64,000 nucleotides of DNA, taken from assembly GCA_964462535.1 (NCBI GenBank), contig CAYWXV010000001.1, positions 186,001-250,000 on the forward strand. Reading direction: 5' to 3'. Shown in pieces: positions 25,128 to 34,739 of this stretch (positions within the stretch are counted from its first letter, which is position 1; each line of letters opens with the position of its first letter). Under the pieces are notes generated by a model, which did not search any database, was not told the origin of the DNA, and was given only the letters and a program-made list of their open reading frames with translations. The translations under genes were made by a program, and so were the position numbers. This DNA is from CAYWXV01 sp964462535 (GTDB lineage: Bacteria > Bacteroidota > Ignavibacteria > OLB7).

Positions 25128-27311
25128 ATGGCCTCACGCACACGAAAGAGCCCCGCTGGGGGTGAGAAGACCGTCCGATCGGCCTCCCTCTCCTCCGCCG
25201 GGTCAAAGGTCGATCGCGATGTCGAGCGCACCCTGTCCGATCCAAAAGGGGCGGGCGAAGTTCAGCTTTCGCACAATGGTTCCGCTTCGAGTCCATCACA
25301 CACGGACGCCGGATTGAGCACTGAAGATCTGCTCTGGTCACTCCGCATGATGATGACAGCGCGGCGCACTGATGAAAAGCACCTCATGCTCCTTAAGCAG
25401 GGAAAGAGTTTTTTCCACATCGGTGTGTCCGGACACGAGGCGATTCAGGTGGGTATCGGTCGCTCGTTGAAGGCGGAGAAGGACTGGGCCTGGACGTACT
25501 ACCGCGATCTGGCAATGGCGTACATGTTTGGCCACACGCCAAAGGACCATTTCCTCGGGGCCTTCGCGAAGGCAGACGATCCCGCAAGTGGCGGGCGCCA
25601 GATGCCGTGTCACCACGGCAATCGCAATCTCCATCTGCCAACTCAGTCTTCTCCCACCGGGACGCAGTTCCTGAACGCCGTGGGATGTGCGCTTGCATCG
25701 AAGATGAAGGGGACCGATGAAGTAACCTATGTGGCTGCCGGGGAGGGGACGACGAGCCAGGGCGAATTCTACGAGGCCGTTAATTGGGCGTCGCGCGAGA
25801 GGCTCCCGGTCGTGTTCGTCGTCCAGGATAACGGGTATGCGATTTCGGTCCCGGCCTCCAGTCAAACGGCTGGTGGGCGCGTCGGCGAACTCTTCGCGAA
25901 TCACCCGAATCTCGAGGTGGTCTTCGTCGATGGAACCGATTTGATGGCGAGTGTGGTGGCGGGGCGTAAGGCGGTGGAGCGTGCCCGCCGCGGTGACGGA
26001 CCAACCCTGATCCACGCCAGTGTCATCCGTCTACTGGCTCACTCAAGCTCAGACGATCAGCGCAAGTATCGTCCGGAGCAGGAGTTGGAGGAGGAATCGC
26101 ACCGGGATCCGATCCAACGTCTATCGAGGTACCTGATCGAGAACGAGCTGGCGACGTCGCAGGAGATCGACACACTGCGAAACGACGTCTACCGTGAGAT
26201 TGACGATGCAGCGGATTGGGCAATCGGAGAGGCTGATCCGGACCCTTCAACGAGCACGCTGTACAACCTTTCGCCACGCGGATGGGGTGATCTGACATTT
26301 GAAACGTCGACGCCGTCCGGTGAGAAAGTGATGCTCGTCGATGCCATCAATCATGCGATGCATGAGGAGATGGCGAAGAGCGACAGCATCGTGATCTTCG
26401 GCGAAGACGTAGCCGGAAGCAAAGGGGGAGTATTCACGGCCACGCGCGGCCTGACGGAGGCTTTTGGTGAGCAACGTGTCTTCAACTCTCCGCTTGCTGA
26501 GGCATCAATCGTCGGGGTTGCTCTTGGTCTTGCTATGCGTGGAATCAAACCATGCGTCGAGATTCAGTTTGGCGACTACATCTGGCCGGCGTTCATGCAA
26601 ATCCGGGACGAGGTTGCAACGCTCCGCTACCGCTCGAACAACGGGTTCTCATGCCCGATGGTGATTCGAGTCGCGGTCGGGGGGTACATTCATGGAGGGC
26701 TTTACCACTCGCAGAACATCGAAGCGTTCTTCTCCCACATACCGGGACTGCTGATCGCCTACCCTTCCACAGCGGCCGACGCCAAAGGACTTCTCAAGGC
26801 GGCGCTACGCATGGATGACCCCGTCATATTCTGCGAGCACAAGGGACTGTACCGCAGTTCCTATTCTGCCTCGCCCGAGCCCGACGCAGACTACCTCGTT
26901 GAATTCGGCAAGGGGAGAATCGCTCGACAGGGAACAGACCTTACGGTTGTCACGTACGGCGCGATGGTTAAAGATTCGCTGAACGCGGCAAAGCGCATAG
27001 AAAGCGAAACCGGGAAGAGCGTGGAAGTCATCGACCTTCGCACAATTGTTCCTTGGGATCGTGACCTGGTACTATCGTCGATCATGAAGACCGGGCGCGC
27101 CCTGGTCGTTCACGAGGATTCGATGTCGATGGGCTTCGGGGCCGAGATTGCTGCGGTCATTGCACGGGACGCGTTCCAACATCTCGATGCACCCGTCGAG
27201 CGACTTGCGTCTAAGGACTCGCACGTCCCCTATAGCCCCATCCTCGAAGATGACGTGCTTCCCAGCGAGGAGAAGATTCGTGGTGCAATGATGCACCAGT
27301 TACTGTTCTGA
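25128..27311 (+). CDS. 2-oxoacid dehydrogenase E1, alpha and beta subunits fused
   Basis: The 727-aa protein joins an E1-alpha domain (residues about 60-390) and an E1-beta domain (about 400-727). The alpha part has the thiamine-diphosphate motif, here GEGTTSQGEFYEAVNWA, ending QDNGYAIS. The beta part has VIFGEDVAG, FNSPLAEASIVGVALGLAM and the GLYHSQNIEAFFSH stretch. Such fusions are typical of Bacteroidota and belong to branched-chain 2-oxoacid or pyruvate-type dehydrogenase complexes; substrate cannot be fixed. E2 and E3 genes are not adjacent. AGGA 8 nt before the ATG at 25128 supports that start, although in-frame starts at 25077 and 25080 exist. The first 60 residues look disordered. Confidence 0.92.
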   Translation: MASRTRKSPAGGEKTVRSASLSSAGSKVDRDVERTLSDPKGAGEVQLSHNGSASSPSHTDAGLSTEDLLWSLRMMMTARRTDEKHLMLLKQGKSFFHIGVSGHEAIQVGIGRSLKAEKDWAWTYYRDLAMAYMFGHTPKDHFLGAFAKADDPASGGRQMPCHHGNRNLHLPTQSSPTGTQFLNAVGCALASKMKGTDEVTYVAAGEGTTSQGEFYEAVNWASRERLPVVFVVQDNGYAISVPASSQTAGGRVGELFANHPNLEVVFVDGTDLMASVVAGRKAVERARRGDGPTLIHASVIRLLAHSSSDDQRKYRPEQELEEESHRDPIQRLSRYLIENELATSQEIDTLRNDVYREIDDAADWAIGEADPDPSTSTLYNLSPRGWGDLTFETSTPSGEKVMLVDAINHAMHEEMAKSDSIVIFGEDVAGSKGGVFTATRGLTEAFGEQRVFNSPLAEASIVGVALGLAMRGIKPCVEIQFGDYIWPAFMQIRDEVATLRYRSNNGFSCPMVIRVAVGGYIHGGLYHSQNIEAFFSHIPGLLIAYPSTAADAKGLLKAALRMDDPVIFCEHKGLYRSSYSASPEPDADYLVEFGKGRIARQGTDLTVVTYGAMVKDSLNAAKRIESETGKSVEVIDLRTIVPWDRDLVLSSIMKTGRALVVHEDSMSMGFGAEIAAVIARDAFQHLDAPVERLASKDSHVPYSPILEDDVLPSEEKIRGAMMHQLLF

Positions 27312-27339
27312 CATCGTGAAGCTGCGTGGAGTCTCAATA

Positions 27340-28884
27340 ATGCGGGCACTCGTTGTGCTCGCATTTGTTTTGCAGATCGGCTTGCTTTTCCGCCCGCTCT
27401 CGTCTTTCGTCGTCCGCCCCTTTTTCGAGGACACCTTCTATAGCCTGTCAGTATCGTATTGGATGGCTGAAGGGAAGGGCATGAGCATCGACGGCGTCCA
27501 CCATACCAACGGCGTTCAACCACTCATCTGCTTTCTTTACCTCCCGTCCTACTGGCTCACGGGGGGTGATCGGCTCGAGGCGCTCGTCCCCGTCTTGGCA
27601 ACACAGATTGTTCTGTTCATGGGGGCCGTGTTTGCGATTGCCTCCTGCGTGGCCGGGTGGTCGCGCGAGCCAGGCATCCGCAAGGATGTGTTCTGGCTGG
27701 TTGCTATGCTCGCATCATGGAGTGTCCCGATGCGCCACCATATGCTGAACGGACTTGAGACAGGGCTGGCGGTCGGCGTCACGTTCGCTTCTGTGGCGTT
27801 CTACAACAGGCTGGTGGAACACGGCGACAACAGATGGTGGAGGTGGGGGACACTGGGTGGAGTTCTTGGGATTGGTGTCCTGACCAGAATCGACATTGGT
27901 TTTCTCGTTGGAGCAATCTGCGTCTGGCACTGGCTACGCCCCTCTCATCGCACCCTACGGCACCTGCGACAAGCGGTGTATGTCGGCTTGATGGCCGCGA
28001 TAGTGAGCCTTCCGTGGTGGGTGTACAACGTGTCTGAGTTTGGAAGTCTGATGCCAATAAGTGGTCAGGCGCAGATAGCAATCGTGGGCGATCGCGCTAC
28101 CGTCGTCCGTATGTCGATCGCAGTTCTCGTTGACGCGTTCGTGCTGACATTCCATACGCCCGCCAACATTGTGTACCGCCACCCGTGGGTCAGTCTGCTC
28201 GTGTTCCTGCTCGCGGTTGGCGGGCCCATCGTCATTGGCAAGTCGCTAAGAATGTGCGCAACGGGATGGAGGCGTTGGCGCAGCGCATGGGAACTCTCGC
28301 GCGCCGTTCCGCTGGTCGCATTTGCCGGGATGCTGATCGGGTACTACACGTTCATCTTCGGGTCGCCCCATTTCAACAGTCGTTATTTGTTGCCCGAGCG
28401 GATCCTGGTAGGCGTCTTGATCGTGACCCTCACATATGAGATCTACAAACTTTCCACTGTGCTGACACGTGGACTATTGGTGGGGGCGGTTGGGCTCAGC
28501 GTGATACTGACGGGCTACTACACATCGTGGGACTACACCGGGAGGGACGGGAACGCGACGATTTGCAGAGTCGAGTGGATCGAGCGTAACTGTACGAAGG
28601 AGGACCGCATCGCAATGTTCCAGAGCGGGACGGCCGGGTACTTGTGCGCGAACGTGACAAATCTCGACGGGAAGGTGAACGAAACGGCTTTGCGCGCGAT
28701 TCAGAATGGGACTATGTCCGACTACTTGATTGGGCAACGCTTCGACGTCCTCATGGATTGGGGCGTGCTGATGGACCCTGTATTCAAGGACACTCGACTT
28801 TCAGCAATGTATACGCGGGTAGATCGTTTGAAAGATATGAGCGATGTCTATCGCCTTCGAGCGGAGTATCGGAAACGCAACTGA
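27340..28884 (+). CDS. polytopic membrane protein, GT-C glycosyltransferase-like
   Basis: The 514-aa product has about ten hydrophobic helices and a large first extracytoplasmic loop containing FFEDTFYSLSVSYWMAEGKG and a TNGVQPL motif. An acidic pair in that loop is characteristic of GT-C enzymes (mannosyl- or arabinosyl-type transferases using polyprenyl-phosphate sugars). The soluble C-terminal part is about 110 residues long. No better family match is visible. GTGGAG at 27326-27331 lies 8 nt before the ATG at 27340; a GTG at 27316, 4 nt after the E1 stop, is the alternative. A link to the DPM-like synthase at 59.7 kb is possible but unproven. Confidence 0.65.
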   Translation: MRALVVLAFVLQIGLLFRPLSSFVVRPFFEDTFYSLSVSYWMAEGKGMSIDGVHHTNGVQPLICFLYLPSYWLTGGDRLEALVPVLATQIVLFMGAVFAIASCVAGWSREPGIRKDVFWLVAMLASWSVPMRHHMLNGLETGLAVGVTFASVAFYNRLVEHGDNRWWRWGTLGGVLGIGVLTRIDIGFLVGAICVWHWLRPSHRTLRHLRQAVYVGLMAAIVSLPWWVYNVSEFGSLMPISGQAQIAIVGDRATVVRMSIAVLVDAFVLTFHTPANIVYRHPWVSLLVFLLAVGGPIVIGKSLRMCATGWRRWRSAWELSRAVPLVAFAGMLIGYYTFIFGSPHFNSRYLLPERILVGVLIVTLTYEIYKLSTVLTRGLLVGAVGLSVILTGYYTSWDYTGRDGNATICRVEWIERNCTKEDRIAMFQSGTAGYLCANVTNLDGKVNETALRAIQNGTMSDYLIGQRFDVLMDWGVLMDPVFKDTRLSAMYTRVDRLKDMSDVYRLRAEYRKRN

Positions 28885-28962
28885 TCGGCGTTGGCTACGT
28901 CGGCTGTTCGCAATACCTTGTCCAATCGCTTCTGGGGGACGAACCCGCAATAGGTGATAGCC

Positions 28963-30345
28963 ATGCTCCGGTTACTCGTTCTCGTTTTCATTCTTCCATT
29001 CTGCGTCGTCTTTCCGTCATCTGCTCAACCCCTGGGTGCCGATGCCGCGATCGTCGTCAACATTGATGGAGAGATCGACCTCTCGACAGCGGCCTATGTG
29101 CGCAGAGCCATTGACGAGGCAACCTCACGAAATGCCCGACTGGTTCTCTTCAGGATCAATACGTTTGGGGGCCGCGTCGATGCCGCGACACAGATTCGGG
29201 ACGCAATTTTCGAGTGCCCGCTGCCAACCATCGCATTCGTCGATGATAGAGCCATCAGTGCCGGAGCCCTCATCGCCCTCTCGTGCCAGAAGGTTGGGAT
29301 GACCGCAGGCGCCACGATAGGGGCCGTGACGCCTGTCAATAGCGAAGGGGAGAAGGCGCCCGAGAAAATCGTCAGCTATGTGCGTGGGGAAATGCGAGCC
29401 ATCGCAGAGAGGCGGGGGCGCAACCCCAGGATAGCGGAAGCAATGGTCGACGAGACGGTGCAGCTATCCGACACAACGTTGAAATCGAGTGGCAAACTTC
29501 TCACGCTGACTACGAAGGAAGCTCTTGCGGTCGGTTACTGTGACGTCGAGGCCAACGATGCGAGAGGGGTACTTGCCCGCCTTGGGTACGCTGATGTTCC
29601 CACACAGTCGGTTGAGATGTCATGGGCTGAGTACGCGGTTCACTTCCTGACGAGTCCGTTTGTGGCCTCGTTGCTGATTATCATCGGGCTCGGTGGGATC
29701 TTTTACACGATCAAGACGGGGCACATGGGTCTCGCCACGACCGCCGGTGTCCTCGCAATGGTTCTGTTCTTCGGCGCCCAGTATATCGCAGATCTTGCAA
29801 CGGCTCTCGAGGTAGGGCTCTTCATCGTGGGCGTTGTGTTGTTGATGCTCGAGATCTTCGTCATCCCTGGGTTCGGTGTTGCTGGAGTTTCGGGCATCCT
29901 CATGATTGTGGCCGGTCTGTTCCTGTCGCTCGTTGGGTCGTTTGACAACATCACGTTCGAATCCTTGACACAACCGCTTTATACGCTGGCCGGTGCGTTC
30001 GTCGGACTGGCCGTGATACTCTACCTGATGTTCAGGTACCTTCCGGATACAGGGGCGTTTCGAAAGTTCGTTCTTGACGAGTCGGAAACTGCGCAGAAAG
30101 GATATCGCTCTCAGCCCGACTATGCCGAGTTGATCGGTGCGAACGGTACGGCACTGACTACGCTTAGACCTGCAGGCGTCGTCGACTTGGATGGGGACCG
30201 ATACGACGTTGTCACCGGTGGCGAGTTCATTACGGCAGGCGAGCCCGTCGTCGTTGTTCATGTGGAGGGTCGAAAGATTGTCGTGCAGCGCTTCGAGGAC
30301 GTTGAGACTCATGGAAATCAGTCATCAACAGACATGAACGCTTGA
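28963..30345 (+). CDS. NfeD/ClpP-class membrane serine protease (NfeD1b-like)
   Basis: The 460-aa product has a signal peptide (ending SSAQP), a ClpP-fold serine-protease domain (residues about 25-215) and a membrane plus OB-fold NfeD tail. The nucleophile is in DDRAISAGALIALSC and the general-base Lys is likely in the KAPEKIVSYVRGEMR region. Four or five helices follow (about 235-370), then the soluble NfeD-C beta domain (GANGTALTTLRPAGVVDLDG, DVVTGGEFITAG). NfeD proteases cleave stomatin-type partners in membrane quality control, but no stomatin gene is beside it. AGGTG 7 nt before ATG 28963 is the ribosome site. Its TGA overlaps the next gene's TTG start. Confidence 0.85.
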   Translation: MLRLLVLVFILPFCVVFPSSAQPLGADAAIVVNIDGEIDLSTAAYVRRAIDEATSRNARLVLFRINTFGGRVDAATQIRDAIFECPLPTIAFVDDRAISAGALIALSCQKVGMTAGATIGAVTPVNSEGEKAPEKIVSYVRGEMRAIAERRGRNPRIAEAMVDETVQLSDTTLKSSGKLLTLTTKEALAVGYCDVEANDARGVLARLGYADVPTQSVEMSWAEYAVHFLTSPFVASLLIIIGLGGIFYTIKTGHMGLATTAGVLAMVLFFGAQYIADLATALEVGLFIVGVVLLMLEIFVIPGFGVAGVSGILMIVAGLFLSLVGSFDNITFESLTQPLYTLAGAFVGLAVILYLMFRYLPDTGAFRKFVLDESETAQKGYRSQPDYAELIGANGTALTTLRPAGVVDLDGDRYDVVTGGEFITAGEPVVVVHVEGRKIVVQRFEDVETHGNQSSTDMNA

Positions 30346-31979
30346 GATCGGCATCGTTCAGTATTTGCTTGCTCGTAGTGGTCGCCGTCAGTAGCTCGAT
30401 CGGGCAGACCCCGGAGCCTCCGACCGGCTCTTTTGTGGTTGATTCAGTCTCTACAAAGGCCCTGGATCTTTTCGAAGGGGAGACGCCGTGGCCGATTGTC
30501 GGTCCGGTCATGGATTTCTTTCACGCCCGAACTCGAGGCGGTATCCTTCAGGAAGAGATCTGGATCAGGCCGGGCGATACGATAACGCCACACGACATCA
30601 ACGAGATCCAAAACAGGCTTCGCGGGTTGGGAGCATTCGCGGAAATCCGGACATCTTTCGACACCACCAGCCAGGTGCACGAAGATTTGCCGGAAGGAAC
30701 ACTGTTGGTACGAACACGCGATACGTGGTCAATACTGCTGTATGCGACGTATGCCCGCTCCCAGGATGAAACTACCTACGCGTTATCCCTCACCGACTAC
30801 AACCTGCTTGGAACCGTCAACAGGCTCGGAATTGGAACAGACTACTCATCTCTGGGAACGCGCGGGCACCGGTACTACGGGACGTACAGGAACGGGAATC
30901 TCTTCGGAACATTTCATTCGCTCGATGCATCTGCTGTTGTTGGCGACCACGAGACGTCGTTTTTCGGACAGATTGCACTCCCCGTTTTTACCGATCGCTT
31001 TCGAAATGCCTACGCGATCGCAGCCTCGTCGTTTGATGGAGCTCGTGTAGCCTTCCCGCATGGCTTTCGAGGAACGAGGAGCATAGACGTGCCGGTAACG
31101 ACTACGGACGGCAGTGCCTGGTTCAGTCGCACCAATGGAGCGCGAGGTGACGTCTTCCGTTGGTCGTTGAGTACTCAGTTTGATCGCACGCGTCGAGATA
31201 CGTTGCCGGAATTCGCACGTGCATTCGAGAATACGGTCGGTCTTTTTGCAGGAATTGCATCGCACCGTCGGCGTTACGTGTACGTCCGGGATGCTGATTT
31301 CAATGGTGAGCGACAGATCCCGATTGGGGCGTATGGGAGTGTGTCGGTGGGTAAGATCTCGCCACACAACAACGGCAAGGAGAACCTGATCTATATCGGA
31401 TTCGATGCCGGGAAGTCGATCATCTCACGCGACATCTACGCAAATGCCGATGTCGCCGCAGGCACTGGGTTTCGAGATCGGTCAACAGCGTTTACAACGC
31501 TCCGATGGGCTCTGTCGGGTGCCTGGATGACCCACCCAGGCGCGCTGGCGGTCCGAGTTGACCAGTCAACCGTGTGGAACTGGCCAAGGTACCTGGCTGC
31601 GTTCGAGAGCGGTGGTCTCCTGCGTGGATACGATCGTGAGAATATTTCCTCTGACAACAAGCTTGTCACCGCCTTGGAGTATAGACTGAATCCGATTCTC
31701 AGGATTCTTGCGTTTGACCTTGGTGCGGTTGCGTTTGCGGAAACGGGTGGGTACTGGAGTCAAGGGGAAAGGTTCGGTGCGACTCGTTTTCATAGCGCAG
31801 CCGGAATAGGGTTGCGAGTCGGCTACGCGGGAAGCGACTTCGGCAAGGGACTCTTGCGCGTTGACCTGGCATGGAACTTTGACGAGCAGCGCTGGTCGAA
31901 AATTCTGATTGGAACGGAAGAGGCGTTTGACGTGTTTGGGACGCTTGCATTCCGTCCTCCTGGTCCATACACCTATTAG
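30342..31979 (+). CDS. POTRA-containing outer-membrane barrel protein (Omp85-like)
   Basis: The 545-aa product has a signal peptide (SICLLVVVAVSSSIGQ) and a short POTRA-like region (ILQEEIWIRPGDTITPHDINEIQNRL then LGAFAEIRT). A long C-terminal part made of alternating strands follows, with late segments such as ESGGLLRGYDRENISSDN and LEYRLNPIL typical of surface-antigen (D15) barrels. The final segment ends FDVFGTLAFRPPG. It uses TTG as start, overlapping the NfeD stop in TTGA; no other early start exists. Likely role: outer-membrane assembly or export of an unknown partner. Weak family match, so the exact subfamily is uncertain. Confidence 0.72.
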   Translation: MRSASFSICLLVVVAVSSSIGQTPEPPTGSFVVDSVSTKALDLFEGETPWPIVGPVMDFFHARTRGGILQEEIWIRPGDTITPHDINEIQNRLRGLGAFAEIRTSFDTTSQVHEDLPEGTLLVRTRDTWSILLYATYARSQDETTYALSLTDYNLLGTVNRLGIGTDYSSLGTRGHRYYGTYRNGNLFGTFHSLDASAVVGDHETSFFGQIALPVFTDRFRNAYAIAASSFDGARVAFPHGFRGTRSIDVPVTTTDGSAWFSRTNGARGDVFRWSLSTQFDRTRRDTLPEFARAFENTVGLFAGIASHRRRYVYVRDADFNGERQIPIGAYGSVSVGKISPHNNGKENLIYIGFDAGKSIISRDIYANADVAAGTGFRDRSTAFTTLRWALSGAWMTHPGALAVRVDQSTVWNWPRYLAAFESGGLLRGYDRENISSDNKLVTALEYRLNPILRILAFDLGAVAFAETGGYWSQGERFGATRFHSAAGIGLRVGYAGSDFGKGLLRVDLAWNFDEQRWSKILIGTEEAFDVFGTLAFRPPGPYTY

Positions 31980-32002
31980 GGTCACTACGCGGTCGTCAAT
32001 CG

Positions 32003-32008
32003 TATATC
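32003..32008 (+). promoter_or_regulatory. possible -10 element before prfB
   Basis: TATATC lies 27 nt upstream of the prfB ATG at 32035. No convincing -35 is seen 17-18 nt upstream, so the call is weak. Confidence 0.25.
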
Positions 32009-32034
32009 ACACATTAGCAACACAACATAGAGCC

Positions 32035-33166
32035 ATGTTCGAAAACGCTTCAACCAGACTCCAGAAACACGTCGAGCGCATCGATGAACTACGGAGGTGT
32101 CTTTGACCTCGATCGCAAAGAACGAGAGATAGATGAACTCGAGTCGCGGACTCAGGAGAATGATTTTTGGAATGACAATGTTGCCGCACAGGGAGTTATG
32201 CGCGAGATCGCCACGCGGCGCGAGTGGGTTGATGCGTGGCAGGCCGCCCGGCGCAGAGCTGATGATGCCTCCGCACTGATAGATCTGGCTCGTGAAGCTC
32301 AGGATGAGTCGATGGAAACGGACATCGAGGCCGAATTGACGGAAGTCGACAACCTCGTTGCGGACCTGGAGTTCCGGAACATGCTCTCGGACCCTGACGA
32401 CGTACGTGACGCCATTCTCAAGGTACAGGCCGGGGCAGGGGGGACGGAGGCGCAGGACTGGGCAGAGATGCTCCTCCGCATGTACATGCGATGGGCCGAG
32501 CGGAAGGGATATTCCATCGCCCTTCTTGACGAGCAGGAAGGAGATCAGGCCGGGATCAAATCCGCATCCATTGAGATTGCCGGAGCCTATGCCTTTGGCA
32601 ATCTCAAGTCCGAGAACGGCGTGCACCGCCTGGTTCGCATTTCACCGTACGACTCCAATGCGAGACGTCATACGTCGTTCGCTTCGATTTTCGTCTATCC
32701 GGTCGTCGACGATGATGTCAACATCGAGGTGAATCCTGCAGACGTTGAGTTGGAAACATTTCGGTCGGGGGGGAAGGGGGGACAGAACGTGAACAAGGTG
32801 GAGACCGCGGTCAGGCTCCGTTACACGTTCGTTTCACCCCGCGGAGATAGCCATCAGATTATCGTGAGCTGCCAGGAGGAGCGCTCTCAGCTCCAGAACA
32901 GGGAGCGGGCAATGAAGATGCTCAAGTCGGAGATCTACGAAGTCCTCCGGAGAGAAGAGGCGGAACGGAAGGCGGCGATCGAAGGATCAAAGAAGAAGAT
33001 CGAGTGGGGAAGCCAGGTCCGGAACTACGTCTTTCAGCCCTACACACTGGTCAAGGACACCCGAACGGGGCACGAGACCGGCGATGTGCAGCGGGTGATG
33101 GATGGTGAGATTGATGACTTCATCAAGTCGTACCTGATGGAGTTTGCACAAGCGGACGCGACGTAG
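32035..33166 (+). CDS. prfB: peptide chain release factor 2, programmed +1 frameshift
   Basis: RF2 ends translation at UAA and UGA. The gene is in two pieces. A 23-codon first part (32035-32103) meets an in-frame TGA at 32104-32106, and ribosomes must slip +1 onto GAC at 32105 to read the remaining 353 codons. The total is about 376 aa, close to the family norm. The GGQ motif is present in GGKGGQNVNKVETAVRL, and the stop-recognition tripeptide reads SPY rather than SPF (SPYDSNARRHTSF), a variant also known in Bacteroidota. Annotators who ignore the slip will start at an ATG inside the shift region (32084). Confidence 0.96.
32092..32107 (+). promoter_or_regulatory. RF2 +1 frameshift site
   Basis: CGGAGGTGTCTTTGAC carries a Shine-Dalgarno-like GGAGGTG three nt upstream of CTT-TGA-C. 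Compared with the classic AGGGGGTATCTTTGAC it keeps the slippery CTT, the TGA stop and the C after it. It lets RF2 level control its own synthesis. Confidence 0.95.
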
Positions 33167-33185
33167 CCGCCTCGCAATTGCGTAC

Positions 33186-34721
33186 TCACGGTCGCTTCCT
33201 GCGAAAAAGATCGGCGATCATTCTGACGGCGCGTCGGAGGAGTGAAAGGAGGGCGCGCAATGCGGAGCCACCCTTCGACTGAGTGCTCCGCAGCATCATC
33301 TTAAGGTCGTGGCGATCTACGCGGGACACCTGATTCATTGGACTTGGCCCGTCCATTCCCTGACCGGTGACATCCCCCAGCAGTTGTTCCAATCGATTCT
33401 TGATCTCCTCCAACTGGCGGAGTTGCTCAGGGTCACCCCCCTGGTCAAGGAGCATTCTCACGTGTTCCAGTAGTAGGGCCGCCTCTCGCAACGTATCGGC
33501 GTCAATTCCGTCCCGAAAGTCGGCCTCAACAGCGGACATCAGATCGTGGAGTTCGTCAATCTCGCTCTGCCGCAACGTGAAGATTGCGTCGGACGAAATA
33601 TCGTCGACCTGTACGAAGACGTTGGAGAGTTCCTCGATCTCCCTGCCATAGCGGGCACCGATCTTCCCAATCAGTTCCGCGCGCAATCGATTCGTCCGTT
33701 CGACCAATCCAGAGATCTGCGAGCGGAGCAATCCCGAACGGGAGTCCCGCCCTGTCAGATTAGCCTGCCTCCGAAGTTCCTCCAACTCCTTCTCCATCGC
33801 CGCAAGTGTCCGCGACTCAGGCGAAGATCCTCGTGTCGCGAGTTCCGCCAGAAGGCGGTCATCGGCAAAGACCTCCGCGTTGCCAATTTTGATAGCGTTG
33901 ATCTTGATGTTCTCGCCAAGTGCATCGGAAATAGCGCCAATGTCCAGATGACTGGCACCATCCGTCACCATCAGAATCTCGGCACCTGATAGGCTCGACA
34001 CGCTTCGGATGTCCTCCGCAGCCTGCAGAATCGCCTTCTGCATCACTGTTCCGTTCCCGAGCCGTGTGAGCCTCATCGTATAGTGAATCAGACGGCGGAG
34101 AGATGCATCGTCTGTAGCCACTTGGAGGGGTCCCAAGTCGGTGTCGAACGTCCGCATGAAGACCTGTCCGAGTTCTCTAAGATTCCTTTTCAGAAAGACA
34201 TAGACCACCGCCTTTGCCATCTGGAATCGGTGGTGAGACGTCATTGACGTTGACGTGTCCAGGAGAAGATAGACCTTCTGCTTAAAGATGTCCGGCGAGT
34301 ACTCGCTTCCCGAGCTTCCAAACGGAACTATGACGGGCGTGACCGGGATGTTGATCCAAAGCGATCGCTGAGAGAGGCGACGCATGAAGACTTCTTCGGG
34401 GAGCAGATACTGGTGGGGAAGGATTCTCTTCAGGTCATTGAGGGAGCGCATCAAGGCGGCCTCGTACTCCTCACCCTGATGTACGAAACGGTTGGGTAGC
34501 CAGTCGTACGAACGGGGTACGGATTCTTCTGCAAAGACAGTCGATACGGCGAGTGCGGGGGCCAGGTGCATCGCTAGCTCACTCTCCGGATCCTCGAGCA
34601 CTCGGGCGATTTCAAATACCGCGGAGAACTCGGGAGGCAGGTGTTCCTCGAGGTCACGGAGGTATCCGAACTCCTCCATGTGCTCAAAGAATGTGCTGTG
34701 TGTCAGAGCACGGTGTGCCAT
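33186..34721 (-). CDS. VWA-domain protein, partner of MoxR ATPase
   Basis: The 511-aa product has a von Willebrand A domain starting near residue 150, with a MIDAS-type metal motif DTSTS (in VYLLLDTSTSMTS) and a Thr in NGTVMQKAI. The C-terminal half is long and helical, with Arg- and Leu-rich coiled-coil segments. It follows the MoxR ATPase by 18 bp on the same strand. MoxR-VWA pairs generally act as metal-insertion or protein-remodelling chaperones. The client is unknown; nothing here suggests a cofactor gene next to it. Confidence 0.85.
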   Translation of the reverse strand: MAHRALTHSTFFEHMEEFGYLRDLEEHLPPEFSAVFEIARVLEDPESELAMHLAPALAVSTVFAEESVPRSYDWLPNRFVHQGEEYEAALMRSLNDLKRILPHQYLLPEEVFMRRLSQRSLWINIPVTPVIVPFGSSGSEYSPDIFKQKVYLLLDTSTSMTSHHRFQMAKAVVYVFLKRNLRELGQVFMRTFDTDLGPLQVATDDASLRRLIHYTMRLTRLGNGTVMQKAILQAAEDIRSVSSLSGAEILMVTDGASHLDIGAISDALGENIKINAIKIGNAEVFADDRLLAELATRGSSPESRTLAAMEKELEELRRQANLTGRDSRSGLLRSQISGLVERTNRLRAELIGKIGARYGREIEELSNVFVQVDDISSDAIFTLRQSEIDELHDLMSAVEADFRDGIDADTLREAALLLEHVRMLLDQGGDPEQLRQLEEIKNRLEQLLGDVTGQGMDGPSPMNQVSRVDRHDLKMMLRSTQSKGGSALRALLSLLRRAVRMIADLFRRKRP

Positions 34722-34739
34722 AGGGGAAGCTGACCCGGA

